NCBI GenBank assembly: GCA_035693165.1
Contig: DASSGZ010000096.1
Span: forward strand, 1-14,115
DNA: 14,115 nt
Origin: JAICKM01 sp035693165
GTDB lineage: Bacteria > Chloroflexota > Chloroflexia > QHBQ01 > JAICKM01
Direction: 5' to 3'
Below, in pieces: positions 1 to 7,359 of the stretch (the first letter of the stretch is position 1; each line of letters begins with the position of its first letter). The translations under genes were made by a program, and so were the position numbers. Below the pieces are notes generated by a model. That model ran no database searches. It was not told where the DNA came from and saw only the letters and a list, made by a program, of their open reading frames with translations.

Positions 1-29
1 GGGCCGGTTTCAAACCGGCCCCTACGCCG
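1..29. repeat. GC-rich palindrome (10-bp arms), cut by window edge
   Basis: Positions 1-10 and 12-21 are perfect inverted arms (GGGCCGGTTT / AAACCGGCCC) around a single C. The right flank continues CCTAC, so the full element probably reads GTAGGGG...CCCCTAC. From memory, palindromes of this design are dispersed in many copies in Chloroflexota genomes. It lies about 30 bp beyond the stop codon of the minus-strand gene ending at 52. Its transcript would fold into a very stable hairpin and could act as a 3' end or processing signal, but no T-run is visible inside the window. Confidence 0.6.
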
Positions 30-51
30 CAAAAACCACCGGGGCCGGCTG

Positions 52-936
52 CTAGTTGCCGGGTTCCGGGGTGCCCTGCTGCTCCGGCTGAATATCGATC
101 TGGTTCACGACCCACTGTCCGTTGGTGCGCGTGAGATAGTAGATCTCGTGCAGGGTCTGCGGCGGTTGCCTGCCTACAACCTGGTTGTTCGAGCGCTGGT
201 AAACGGTCGATTCCCATTGCTCGACGGTGCGGATGCTGGCCTCGTCGGTGCCGATGAAGCGGGGCTGCTGGTAGTCGATGCGGATCAGGCGGGCCACCTG
301 GTAGAGACCGTGGCTCTCCAGATCCTGGATCATCCCCTGGTTGTCTTGCAGCGCCTGCCCGGTCATGGCGCCGTCCAGCGCGTGCGGGTCGAGCGTGCGC
401 AGCGCCGTGATCTGCGCCGCGTTGTTGGCCTCCACGGCGGCGATTACGGCGCGCTCGTCGGCGGTGGCCGGCTGATAGCCGCCCCGCACCGGCGTGGGCA
501 CCGCGGCATTGGGCGTGGGCACGGCCCCGGCCTGGGGGCGCAAATTGCCGGCAAAGATCACCGCGCCGACGCCCAGCAGCAAGAGCAGCAGCGCCCCACC
601 AATCGCCAGCACAGCCACCAGCGGCCCCCGGCCCGCGCGCCCGACAGGGGACAGGGTGGGCTGCCAGGGCGGGGCAGGCGGTGGATACGCGTCTGGTACT
701 GCCGTCGGCGCGGGCGGGGGCACGGGCGCGCCGACAAACGGGTTACCGGCCCCGAGCCCGCCATAGATATATTCCGAGCGCGGGGCCGGCAGCGGGCCGG
801 CGGGCGCGCCCGTGCCCGGCGTCGCGGACGGCGATGTGACACGGGCGGCGGCCGCCTCGGCCTTGAGCGGGGTGCCGCAGCGCCAGCAGAAATTATCCGC
901 GCGGCTGTTGGTCGCTTCGCAATTCGGACAGATCAA
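52..936 (-). CDS. Zinc-ribbon, single-TM protein with IMS/ARC6-like C-terminal domain
   Basis: A 294-aa protein of unknown function. An N-terminal zinc ribbon has four cysteines at 3, 6, 17 and 20 (CPNC...CWRC). A Pro/Ala-rich disordered linker covers about 26-100. One strong transmembrane helix lies at about 105-129. An extracytoplasmic domain (about 155-285) contains 'YYLTRTNGQWVVNQIDI', resembling the IMS domain of ARC6-like proteins or an NTF2-like fold. The zinc ribbon should be cytoplasmic and the C-domain outside. The start chosen is TTG at 936. It overlaps the kimA stop, and a perfect GGAGG (944-948) sits 7 nt upstream inside the kimA 3' end; no ATG or GTG lies nearby in frame. The overlap implies translational coupling to kimA. 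The start is well supported. The domain name rests on remembered resemblance. Confidence 0.8.
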   Translation of the reverse strand: MICPNCEATNSRADNFCWRCGTPLKAEAAAARVTSPSATPGTGAPAGPLPAPRSEYIYGGLGAGNPFVGAPVPPPAPTAVPDAYPPPAPPWQPTLSPVGRAGRGPLVAVLAIGGALLLLLLGVGAVIFAGNLRPQAGAVPTPNAAVPTPVRGGYQPATADERAVIAAVEANNAAQITALRTLDPHALDGAMTGQALQDNQGMIQDLESHGLYQVARLIRIDYQQPRFIGTDEASIRTVEQWESTVYQRSNNQVVGRQPPQTLHEIYYLTRTNGQWVVNQIDIQPEQQGTPEPGN

Positions 937-3368
937 TCCAGCGCCTCCATGCGGGTATCGATATGATAGGGCACGCTCGTGACGACGATGCCGGGCCGGA
1001 ACAGCAACGACCCCTTCAGCCGCAGGGCCGACTGGTTGTGCAGCAGTTGCTCCCAGGGGCGCGTGGCGACGAATTCCGGGATCAGCACGGTCAAGATCCG
1101 GCTGGGCTGCTGGCGGTGCAGGGCATCGATATACGACAGCAAGGGGCGCAAGAGCGAGCGATACGGCGATTCGACGACGACCAGGGGCACGTCGGGCACC
1201 CAGCGGTGCCACTTGGCCTCCAGTTTCTCAACCTCGGCGGCGTCTTCGTCCGCCGCCACATGGACGGCCACCACGTTGTCGGTGATCGACCGGGCGTAGG
1301 CCAGCGTGCGCAGCGTCACCTGGTTCACCCCCGCGATGGGCATGACCACCAGGTGTTCGATGCGCTGAAACTCGTCGCCCTGCGGCGCGACGATGCCGGC
1401 CTGGGTGCCGGCGTTGGGCAGGTTGACCGAGGGGCTGGAGGCCAGCGTGGCGCCCGCCGCCGCCGCCTTGCCCACCTGCGGGTCGACATTCTGCAGGCTC
1501 AGCGCCCGCGCCACCAGCGCATAGTGGCGATTGATGCGCAGGAACATCGCCATCAGCAGGGGCACGATCACCAGCACGATCCAGGCGCCGGCATGGAGCG
1601 TGAATCCGCCGACGGTGAACAGCGGCTGGCCCTCGGCGAACTTGGTCCAGGCCAGCACCAGCAGCACCAGGAAGGTGGTCAGCGCGCCAATGCCGTTAAT
1701 CAGCGCGTAGCGCTGCCAGCCCGGCGTCTTCAAGCGCATCCAGCGCGCCACCATGCCACTCTGCGAGAGGGTGAACGAGCTAAACACGCCGATGGCATAG
1801 AGCGGCAGCAACGCCCCGGTATCGCCGCCGAAGACGATAATCAGGATCGCCGCCAGGAGCGCCAGCGTGACGATGCCGAAGCTGTAGGCGAGCCGGTCGC
1901 CGCGGAAGCCGAACTGGTGCGGTAAGAAGCGGTCGCGCGCCAGGAAGAACGCCAGGCGCGGGAAGTCGGAAAAGCTGGTATTAGCCGCCAGCACCAGGAT
2001 CAGCGCCGTGGCCCACTGCAAAATGAACCACAGCACGTCCTGCCCGCCGACGCTGAGGTGCAGTGGGGCGAATACTGTGCGCCCGACCTGCGAGAGCACG
2101 CTCTCGGTGCTCGACGGTTTTGCGGTCATCTGGTCGGCCAGGAACGAGATGCCGAGGAACATGACCGAAAGCAGCACTCCTAGCGTGACCAGCGTTTGCG
2201 CCGCATTGCGCGACTCCGGCGCCTTGAACGCCGGCACGCCGTCCGAGATGGCCTCGATCCCGGTCATGGCCGTACACCCGCTGCTGAACGCGGTGAGCAG
2301 CAGGACAAGGCCCACCGTCTCCAACTGGCCCGTCCGTGGATTACCGGGCGGGATGATGTTCTGCACATTCGCGACGCTGCTCAGGCTGCCCGTGAAGAAC
2401 TCGAACAGCCCCAGCCCCAGCATCAAAAACACCGTCGCCAGGAAGACATAGGTCGGGATGGAGAAGACGTTGCCCGCCTCGCGCAGGCCGCGCAGGTTCA
2501 GCAGCAGGATGATGGCAATCGCCACCAGACAGGCCGCCACCCGGTGCTGGGCCAGCGCGGGCGCCAGCGAGATGACGGCGAAGACGCCCGCCGAGATACT
2601 CACCGCCACCGTGAGTGTATAGTCGGTGAGCAGCGATCCCGCGGCCACCAACCCCGGCAGCGTGCCGAGATTATCCTTGGCGACGATGTACGAACCGCCG
2701 CCCTTCGGATAGGCGTAGATCGTCTGCCGGTAGGAGAAGATGACGATGGCGATCAGCACGGCGATGGCGATAGAGATCTCGATATTCGCCTGGAAAGCCG
2801 CATAGCCCGCGACGAGCAGGCTGCCCAGCACCGCTTCCGTCGCGTAGGCCACGGACGAGAGCGCATCGGACGACAGCACGGCCAGCGCCTGCACCTTGTT
2901 CAGCCGCTCGTGGGCGGCGGCGGCGGTGCTGAGCGGGGTGCCGATAAAGATCCGTTTCAGGACGGCGAACAGCCGCCCGACGCCGGTGGTCGGCTCCAGC
3001 GTGCGCGGCAGGGCCTCCAGGTGGCCCGGCCCCACCCGGCGGAATCCCTCGTCCGTCGGGCGGACCCGGCGCACATATTTGTCGCCGGGGCGCACACCAT
3101 GGCGCATCTGGTGCGTCTCCAGTTCGGCCATCGACAGGCGCGCGCCGGCGGCGGTCAGGGCTTCGCCGGGCTTCTGGACCGGCACCGATGGGCCAATTTC
3201 GGTGGCCGGAGACGCCGCCACTGCGGACGGCGCCGTGCCGGTATCGATATTGGGGGCGGGGCGCACAACGCGGACTGTCTGCCGGGGGGCCGATTCGCCC
3301 GTGGCGCCGGACGCAGGCGCCGATCCATCCGGCGCCACGGGCTGTTGGGGTTCGTTGTTCATGCTCAC
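933..3368 (-). CDS. kimA: KimA-family K+ transporter (APC/KUP superfamily) with USP-like C-terminal domain
   Basis: An 811-aa polytopic membrane protein. It matches Bacillus subtilis KimA (YdaO) in remembered sequence across the whole core. Residues 130-625 form the roughly 12-helix transporter and 668-805 a cytoplasmic universal-stress-like domain ending VPYHI. The residues reported for K+ binding in KimA all have counterparts: D168 and Y175 (SSDALSSVAY), D249, Y250, T253 and S257 (TDYTLTVAVS), T369 and E372 (TGIE), and Y524 (LYAIGVF). This makes high-affinity K+ uptake, probably H+ coupled, far likelier than the generic amino-acid permease label. The protein carries an extra ~130-residue Pro/Arg-rich N-terminus compared with the 607-aa Bacillus protein. 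The start chosen is GTG 3368, with AAAGGTG about 5-7 nt upstream; ATG 3362 is the alternative. Third gene of the leftward unit. Confidence 0.9.
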   Translation of the reverse strand: MSMNNEPQQPVAPDGSAPASGATGESAPRQTVRVVRPAPNIDTGTAPSAVAASPATEIGPSVPVQKPGEALTAAGARLSMAELETHQMRHGVRPGDKYVRRVRPTDEGFRRVGPGHLEALPRTLEPTTGVGRLFAVLKRIFIGTPLSTAAAAHERLNKVQALAVLSSDALSSVAYATEAVLGSLLVAGYAAFQANIEISIAIAVLIAIVIFSYRQTIYAYPKGGGSYIVAKDNLGTLPGLVAAGSLLTDYTLTVAVSISAGVFAVISLAPALAQHRVAACLVAIAIILLLNLRGLREAGNVFSIPTYVFLATVFLMLGLGLFEFFTGSLSSVANVQNIIPPGNPRTGQLETVGLVLLLTAFSSGCTAMTGIEAISDGVPAFKAPESRNAAQTLVTLGVLLSVMFLGISFLADQMTAKPSSTESVLSQVGRTVFAPLHLSVGGQDVLWFILQWATALILVLAANTSFSDFPRLAFFLARDRFLPHQFGFRGDRLAYSFGIVTLALLAAILIIVFGGDTGALLPLYAIGVFSSFTLSQSGMVARWMRLKTPGWQRYALINGIGALTTFLVLLVLAWTKFAEGQPLFTVGGFTLHAGAWIVLVIVPLLMAMFLRINRHYALVARALSLQNVDPQVGKAAAAGATLASSPSVNLPNAGTQAGIVAPQGDEFQRIEHLVVMPIAGVNQVTLRTLAYARSITDNVVAVHVAADEDAAEVEKLEAKWHRWVPDVPLVVVESPYRSLLRPLLSYIDALHRQQPSRILTVLIPEFVATRPWEQLLHNQSALRLKGSLLFRPGIVVTSVPYHIDTRMEALD

Positions 3369-3374
3369 GAACGC

Positions 3375-3391
3375 ACCTTTTCTAGAAAGGT
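3375..3391 (-). promoter_or_regulatory. Hairpin covering the kimA ribosome binding site
   Basis: On the minus strand ACCTTT (3386-3391) and AAAGGT (3375-3380) form a 6-bp stem with a 5-nt loop. The right arm is the presumed kimA Shine-Dalgarno sequence, so the stem could hide it. The whole 87-nt spacer after the aminotransferase gene is too short for a ydaO-type c-di-AMP riboswitch. Whether the stem matters in vivo cannot be seen from sequence. Confidence 0.35.
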
Positions 3392-3455
3392 AGGTACTGC
3401 AAGGTCGCTGGCCGGCAACCTTTGCGAGTCGAGAGCAAAAAGAATGCCGCTTGCA

Positions 3456-4664
3456 CTATCCGCGACGGCAGCGTTCCACCAGGTGCCCGATGCGCTCCAG
3501 GGCTTGCTCGATCTTGGGCAGCGCCGTTGCGTAGGAGGCGCGCACGAACCCGCGCCCCGATTCCCCGAAGGCGGAGCCGGGCACCATGGCCACGTGTTCT
3601 TCCATCAGCAGGCGCTCGGAGAACTCGGCATCGCTCAGCCCGGTCACGGCCACGGAGGGGAAGGCATAAAACGCGCCCCGCGGCTCGAAGCAGGCCAGGC
3701 CCAGGCTGTTGAAGCCGTCCACGATCGTGCGGCGGCGGCGGTCATACTCGGCGCGCATCTCCTCGACAAACGGCTCGCCGCTCTTCAGGGCTTCAATCGC
3801 CGCTTCCTGGGCCGTGGTCGGCGCCGACATGATAATGTACTGGTGGATCTTGCGCATGGCGGCCAGCAGGTCGGCGGGCGCGGCGACATAGCCGATGCGC
3901 CAGCCGGTCATGGCGTAGGACTTGGAGAAGCCGCCCAGCAACAGGGTGCGGCCCCAGGCCCCCGGCAGCGACGCGAAGCAGGTATGCTCCACGCCGTAGA
4001 CCAGCCGGTCGTAGATCTCGTCGGAAATGACCAGCAGATCGTGTTGCGCGGCCCAGCGGGCGATCTCCTCCAGGCGCGTGCGGGCCAGCACGGCGCCGGT
4101 GGGGTTGTTCGGGTAGCCCAGCAAGACCGCCTTGGTGCGCGGCGTGCGCGCCCGCTCCAGATCGGCCACCGTCACCTGGAAGTCGTCCTCCACGCGGGTG
4201 GGCACGGCCACGGGCACCCCGCCGCCGAAGATCACCGTCGGCTGGTAGGCGACGAAGCAGGGTTCGGGCACGATCACTTCGTCGCCGGGGTTCAGGATCG
4301 CCATCAACGCCAGCAGCAACGCCTCGCTCACGCCCACCGTGATGAGCAGTTCGGTCTCCGGGTTATAGCCGACGCCATAGAGCCGCTCCAATTGCGCGGC
4401 CAGCAGTTGGCGCAATTCCAGGATGCCCGAGTTCGACGTATAGTGCGTCTCGCCGTGGCGCAGGGACTCGATCCCCGCCTGCACAATCGGCGCCGGGGTC
4501 ACAAAGTCGGGTTCGCCGATGCCGAGCGAGATCACGTCGTCCATGGTGGCCGCGATGTCGAAGAAGCGGCGGATGCCCGACGGCGGCACGTCCTGGATGC
4601 GGTCGGCGATGTAATCGGCGGCGGCGCGCGGCGCGGCGGCGCCAGGCGTGGCGGTGGTGGTCAT
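3456..4664 (-). CDS. Class I/II PLP-dependent aminotransferase (AspC/PatA-like)
   Basis: A 402-aa cytosolic fold-type I aminotransferase of normal family length. Visible family landmarks are GEPDF (50-54), YPNNPTG with N187, SDEIYD with D215 and Y218, the PLP lysine K248 in FSKSYAMTGWRIG with R256 behind it, and the carboxylate-binding R375 (FVRASYA). It should transfer the amino group between an amino acid, probably aspartate or an aromatic one, and 2-oxoglutarate. Exact substrate choice cannot be read from sequence. Start ATG 4664 is preceded 8 nt upstream by AGGAG (4673-4677), which begins directly after the stop of the HTH gene. A longer in-frame reading exists but lacks this support. The 13-nt gap argues for co-transcription and coupling with the upstream regulator-like gene. 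Confidence 0.93.
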   Translation of the reverse strand: MTTTATPGAAAPRAAADYIADRIQDVPPSGIRRFFDIAATMDDVISLGIGEPDFVTPAPIVQAGIESLRHGETHYTSNSGILELRQLLAAQLERLYGVGYNPETELLITVGVSEALLLALMAILNPGDEVIVPEPCFVAYQPTVIFGGGVPVAVPTRVEDDFQVTVADLERARTPRTKAVLLGYPNNPTGAVLARTRLEEIARWAAQHDLLVISDEIYDRLVYGVEHTCFASLPGAWGRTLLLGGFSKSYAMTGWRIGYVAAPADLLAAMRKIHQYIIMSAPTTAQEAAIEALKSGEPFVEEMRAEYDRRRRTIVDGFNSLGLACFEPRGAFYAFPSVAVTGLSDAEFSERLLMEEHVAMVPGSAFGESGRGFVRASYATALPKIEQALERIGHLVERCRRG

Positions 4665-4677
4665 GGGGGATTCTCCT

Positions 4678-5481
4678 CTATAGCACGGCGCGCAGTGGAA
4701 TGCGCCATTCGCTGCCCACTTTGCGCCCGCTGATCTTGCCCTGGCCCAGCAGGCGGCGGACCTCTTTGGCATTATAGCCCAGGATTTTGGCGGCCTGGGA
4801 CACCGTCAACAAAGGTTTGCCCAGGTCCAGGATCTCGCCCTCCGGCAACTCCTGCAACAGCGCGGTAATGGTGGTGTAGCGCTCGGCGGCATAGCTGATC
4901 GCGATGGGGTCGCGGACTTCCAGGGCGATGCGGCGCTCTTGCTTGAGATAGGCTTCGAGCTGGGTGCGGCTCATCTGGTTGGGCACGCGGCTCTTGCTGC
5001 CGAAGCTGATAAACGGGCCGCCGCCGGGCCGCACCACCGCGTCGCGCCGGCCAAAGGGGCGGCGGCTGCGCGCCCGGCGCCGCTCGTCCCCGTCCACCAG
5101 CGGCCCCTGCGGCACCGGGTGCGGCCGCATCATGCCGAGGGCACGGGCGTGCTCATCCCAGAGGTCGCCGTGCTCCTCTTCCAGCGTGCCGTGCGTGTGC
5201 TCGACAATCGTCTCCGTGCGCGACACGAAGATCGAATCGGCCGTCGCGCCCAGGCGCACCGAGACAATTTGATGCACGTGGCGCCCGCGCAGCGGGTCGT
5301 CCGCGTCGTCGTCCTCTTCCTCCGGCGCCGCCGGCTCCATATCGGCGGGCCCGGCGAACTGGGCGGGCGGGATCGCGAGCAACGCGGATTCCACCGCCGG
5401 TTCGGCCTCGCCGGGGGCAGAGTCCGGCTCCGGTGAAAAGGTGGGCCGGTCGTCAGAACCGGCCGGATCGGGCATAGGCAT
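4678..5481 (-). CDS. Acidic protein with C-terminal excisionase-family helix-turn-helix
   Basis: A 267-aa protein. The last ~45 residues (about 223-267) form an excisionase/MerR-like winged HTH: 'LLTVSQAAKILGY', then 'VRRLLGQGKISGRKVG' and 'EWRIP'. Upstream is an acidic, Pro-rich disordered stretch (PEEEDDDADD near 53-62), an unassigned central region with a patch of arginines (RRRARSRRP, about 134-142), and a likely helical segment before the HTH. This HTH type is used by phage excisionases but also by many chromosomal DNA-binding proteins, and nothing nearby suggests a prophage. Two starts are possible. ATG 5481 coincides with the predicted transcription start and would be leaderless. ATG 5475 has AGGA 8 nt upstream but would need an earlier transcript. 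First gene of the leftward unit; target sites unknown. Confidence 0.75.
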   Translation of the reverse strand: MPMPDPAGSDDRPTFSPEPDSAPGEAEPAVESALLAIPPAQFAGPADMEPAAPEEEDDDADDPLRGRHVHQIVSVRLGATADSIFVSRTETIVEHTHGTLEEEHGDLWDEHARALGMMRPHPVPQGPLVDGDERRRARSRRPFGRRDAVVRPGGGPFISFGSKSRVPNQMSRTQLEAYLKQERRIALEVRDPIAISYAAERYTTITALLQELPEGEILDLGKPLLTVSQAAKILGYNAKEVRRLLGQGKISGRKVGSEWRIPLRAVL

Positions 5482-5487
5482 GATCCT

Positions 5488-5516
5488 ATTATAGCAGTCG
5501 GGCGCCGGGGCGGCAA
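5488..5516 (-). promoter_or_regulatory. Sigma-70-type promoter of the leftward operon
   Basis: The minus strand reads TTGCCG (5511-5516), a 17-nt spacer, and a perfect TATAAT (5488-5493). Counting the last T as -7 puts +1 at the A of the ATG at 5481. The promoter would drive the HTH, aminotransferase, kimA and zinc-ribbon genes. No other comparably good promoter was seen in this unit. Confidence 0.75.
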
Positions 5517-5548
5517 GCCACGCGACGGGAGCATTCCGGCAGCCGAGC

Positions 5549-5635
5549 AACCTAACCCCCCTACCCCCTTTCCCGCGGCGGAAGGGGGAAGACGGACTCC
5601 CCCCCGCGGCGGGAAAGGGGGCCGGAAGAGAGGTT
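5549..5635. repeat. Large imperfect inverted repeat between divergent genes
   Basis: The outer arms are about 28 and 27 nt (5549-5576 and 5609-5635). They share AACCT at the ends and a perfect 13-bp block (CCCCCTTTCCCGC / GCGGGAAAGGGGG) next to the centre. The centre holds further short complementary runs (GGAAGGGGGAAG, CCGCGG twice). Such C-run/G-run palindromes resemble non-autonomous repeats dispersed between genes of GC-rich environmental bacteria. It occupies much of the 281-nt space between the HTH gene and ogg. The rest of that space (5636-5762) shows no convincing -10/-35 pair for ogg. Confidence 0.6.
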
Positions 5636-5762
5636 GGCCGCCTGCCCTGATGCATGGCCGAGCCGATATGACGGCACAGGTCGTGATGTAGAGCCGGCAC
5701 GCCGCGCACCCAATCACGGCGGGTCGATGATAGTGATGCTAGTAAGGAAGGATCGCCGCCAC

Positions 5763-6758
5763 ATGCGCGAAGCACGGGCACCGGAAGAACCAGGCGCCGG
5801 GGAGGGTAGCTTCACCTACCCCGCCGGGCTGCTGCACCTGGAACGCACGCTGGCGAACGGCCAGTGTTTTCGCTGGCGGCGCGACCCGGCGCACAAGAAC
5901 CCGCCGGCCGGCGAGGAATACTGGCAGGGCATCGTGGGGGGCCGGGTGGTCTGGCTGGCGCGCTATCCCGGCGCGGACGGCGCGGACGACCGCCTCGCCT
6001 ATCGCGTGCAACCCGCGGCGGGCGCGGACGCCGACGCCGCCTGGGTTCGCGCCTACCTGCGCCTCGACGTGGACCTGGCGGCGATCTATGCCGATTGGCG
6101 CACCCGCGACCCCTACCTGGGCGAACTGACGACCCGGCTCGCCGGCTTGCGGCTGGTGGACCAGGAGGCCGAGGAGTGCCTGCTGTCCTTCACCTGCTCT
6201 AAGGCCAACGCCATCCCGCGCATCCAGCGGGCCATCGGCGAATTAAGCCGCGCCTGGGGTACGCCCATCCCCGGCGGCGGATCGACCACTTACTACCGCT
6301 TTCCCGCCGCGGCCGTGCTGGCCGGACTCGATGCAACCGAGGTGGCCGCGCGCACCGGCCTGGAGTGGCGCGCCGCCGGGCTGATCGAGGTGGCCGCGCA
6401 GGTGGCGGCCCGCCCCGCCGGCTGGTTCGCCGAGTTACGCGACGCCAACTACACCGCGGCCCACGCCGAACTAACGCGGCTGCGCGGTGTCGGCGCCAAG
6501 ATCGCGGACTGTGTGTGCGCCTTCGCCCTGGGCAAAGACCAGGCCGTGCCGGTCGATACCCACGTCTTCCAGGTGACGCGCGACCGCTACATGCCCGAAC
6601 TGCGCGGCAAGTCGTTGACCGACGCGCTCTATGCGCGCATCGCCGGATTCTGGCGCCACCAGTTCGGCCCCTACGCCGGGTGGGCGCAGCAATACCTGTT
6701 CTATGACCACCTGCTGGAGGCGCGCCGGGCCGGGCGCTCGCCCGCGGGCCTCGAATGA
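5763..6758 (+). CDS. ogg: OGG1-type 8-oxoguanine DNA glycosylase/AP lyase
   Basis: A 331-aa base-excision repair enzyme that removes 8-oxoguanine paired with C and nicks the abasic site. An OGG_N-like domain (about 16-130) has the ANGQCFRWRR signature. The helical domain has LLSFTCSKANAI (141-151), matching human OGG1 LFSFICSSNNNI. The helix-hairpin-helix LRGVGAKIADC carries the Schiff-base lysine K246, followed by the catalytic aspartate D265 in AVPVDTH. Both key residues are present. Length is near that of OGG1 and well above that of the short archaeal/bacterial OGG2 forms. Start ATG 5763 has GGAAGGA about 10 nt upstream. In-frame ATGs at 5727 and 5736 are weaker because homology begins near residue 17. 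It is followed after 13 nt by the DUF6941 gene. Confidence 0.93.
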   Translation: MREARAPEEPGAGEGSFTYPAGLLHLERTLANGQCFRWRRDPAHKNPPAGEEYWQGIVGGRVVWLARYPGADGADDRLAYRVQPAAGADADAAWVRAYLRLDVDLAAIYADWRTRDPYLGELTTRLAGLRLVDQEAEECLLSFTCSKANAIPRIQRAIGELSRAWGTPIPGGGSTTYYRFPAAAVLAGLDATEVAARTGLEWRAAGLIEVAAQVAARPAGWFAELRDANYTAAHAELTRLRGVGAKIADCVCAFALGKDQAVPVDTHVFQVTRDRYMPELRGKSLTDALYARIAGFWRHQFGPYAGWAQQYLFYDHLLEARRAGRSPAGLE

Positions 6759-6771
6759 AAGGACCCGGATC

Positions 6772-7227
6772 ATGGAAGAATTAGCCCAGCACCCGGAGAT
6801 CGATTTCCTGATGATCGCCGACCGCGCGGAAGCCATCAACGGGAAGCTCTATGTCATGGGCGGCGCCTGGGACACGATCAGCGTCCCCGATCTGAGCGTG
6901 CCGATCAGCTTCAGCGTGGCGCTGGGCATCAATATTCCGTGGAACGCGACCAATGAGCCGCACCGGCTGCGCCTGCTGGTGCAGGATGCCGACGGCGGGG
7001 GCCTGGCCGAGTTTGAAGCCGAGTTCGTGGCCGGGCGCCCGCCGCATCTCGCGCTCGGCAGCCTGCAGCGCATGTTGTTCGCCGCGGGCGTGACCGTCGT
7101 CCTGCCCCGGCCCGGCGCCTATGCCGTCGTCGCCTTCCTCAACGGGCACGAAGCGCGGCGCACCGTGTTCCAGGCCGCCGTCGAGAACCAGCCGCCCCCG
7201 TGGCCGCCTGTGCCCACCCAGGACTAA
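6772..7227 (+). CDS. DUF6941-like conserved protein
   Basis: A 151-aa soluble protein of unknown function. It has the pattern I associate with the DUF6941 family: an N-terminal 'DFLMIADRAEAINGKLYVMGGAWD', then alternating beta-strand-like segments (ISFSVALGINIPW, HRLRLLVQDADG, AYAVVAFLNGHE) suggesting a beta-sandwich. There is no signal peptide, membrane helix or obvious catalytic motif. Start ATG 6772 follows AAAGGA (6758-6763) by 8 nt. The 13-nt spacing after ogg suggests the two genes are co-transcribed, although a role in DNA repair does not follow from that. The longer in-frame reading starting inside ogg is rejected because its first ~47 residues look like frame-shifted ogg. Confidence 0.85.
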   Translation: MEELAQHPEIDFLMIADRAEAINGKLYVMGGAWDTISVPDLSVPISFSVALGINIPWNATNEPHRLRLLVQDADGGGLAEFEAEFVAGRPPHLALGSLQRMLFAAGVTVVLPRPGAYAVVAFLNGHEARRTVFQAAVENQPPPWPPVPTQD

Positions 7228-7282
7228 ATCATGCCCGATTCAGCCGAAATGAATATCAATAGACCCGGCACGCATGAATTCC

Positions 7283-7311
7283 TTGCACCGTAGTACTGGA
7301 TGCTGTATAAT
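7283..7311 (+). promoter_or_regulatory. Sigma-70-type promoter of the S1 gene
   Basis: TTGCAC (7283-7288), a 17-nt spacer and a perfect TATAAT (7306-7311). The predicted start is near G7318, giving a leader of about 85 nt before the TTG start at 7403. It lies in the only non-coding gap between the DUF6941 gene and the S1 gene. Confidence 0.85.
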
Positions 7312-7359
7312 ACCCTGGAAAGCCCGGCGCCTTTTGCTTCCCCCTGACCTGTGAGGTGA

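Noticed and set aside
148..966. Plus-strand open frame opposite the zinc-ribbon gene
   Set aside because: The minus strand has a zinc ribbon, a TM helix and a perfect ribosome binding site, while the plus frame has only low-complexity Arg/Gly sequence.
3369..3455. ydaO-type c-di-AMP riboswitch ahead of kimA
   Set aside because: The gap is only 87 nt and lacks the expected conserved core; only a small hairpin is visible.
2196..4733. Very long plus-strand open frame (845 codons) opposite kimA and the aminotransferase
   Set aside because: It is Arg/His/Gln/Gly-rich antisense sequence of two clearly recognisable genes, without motifs or a ribosome binding site; high GC keeps the frame open.
4678..5481. 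Prophage or integrative-element excisionase
   Set aside because: The HTH family match alone is not enough: there is no integrase, attachment site or tRNA nearby, and the protein has a long acidic N-terminus and sits in an operon with metabolic genes.
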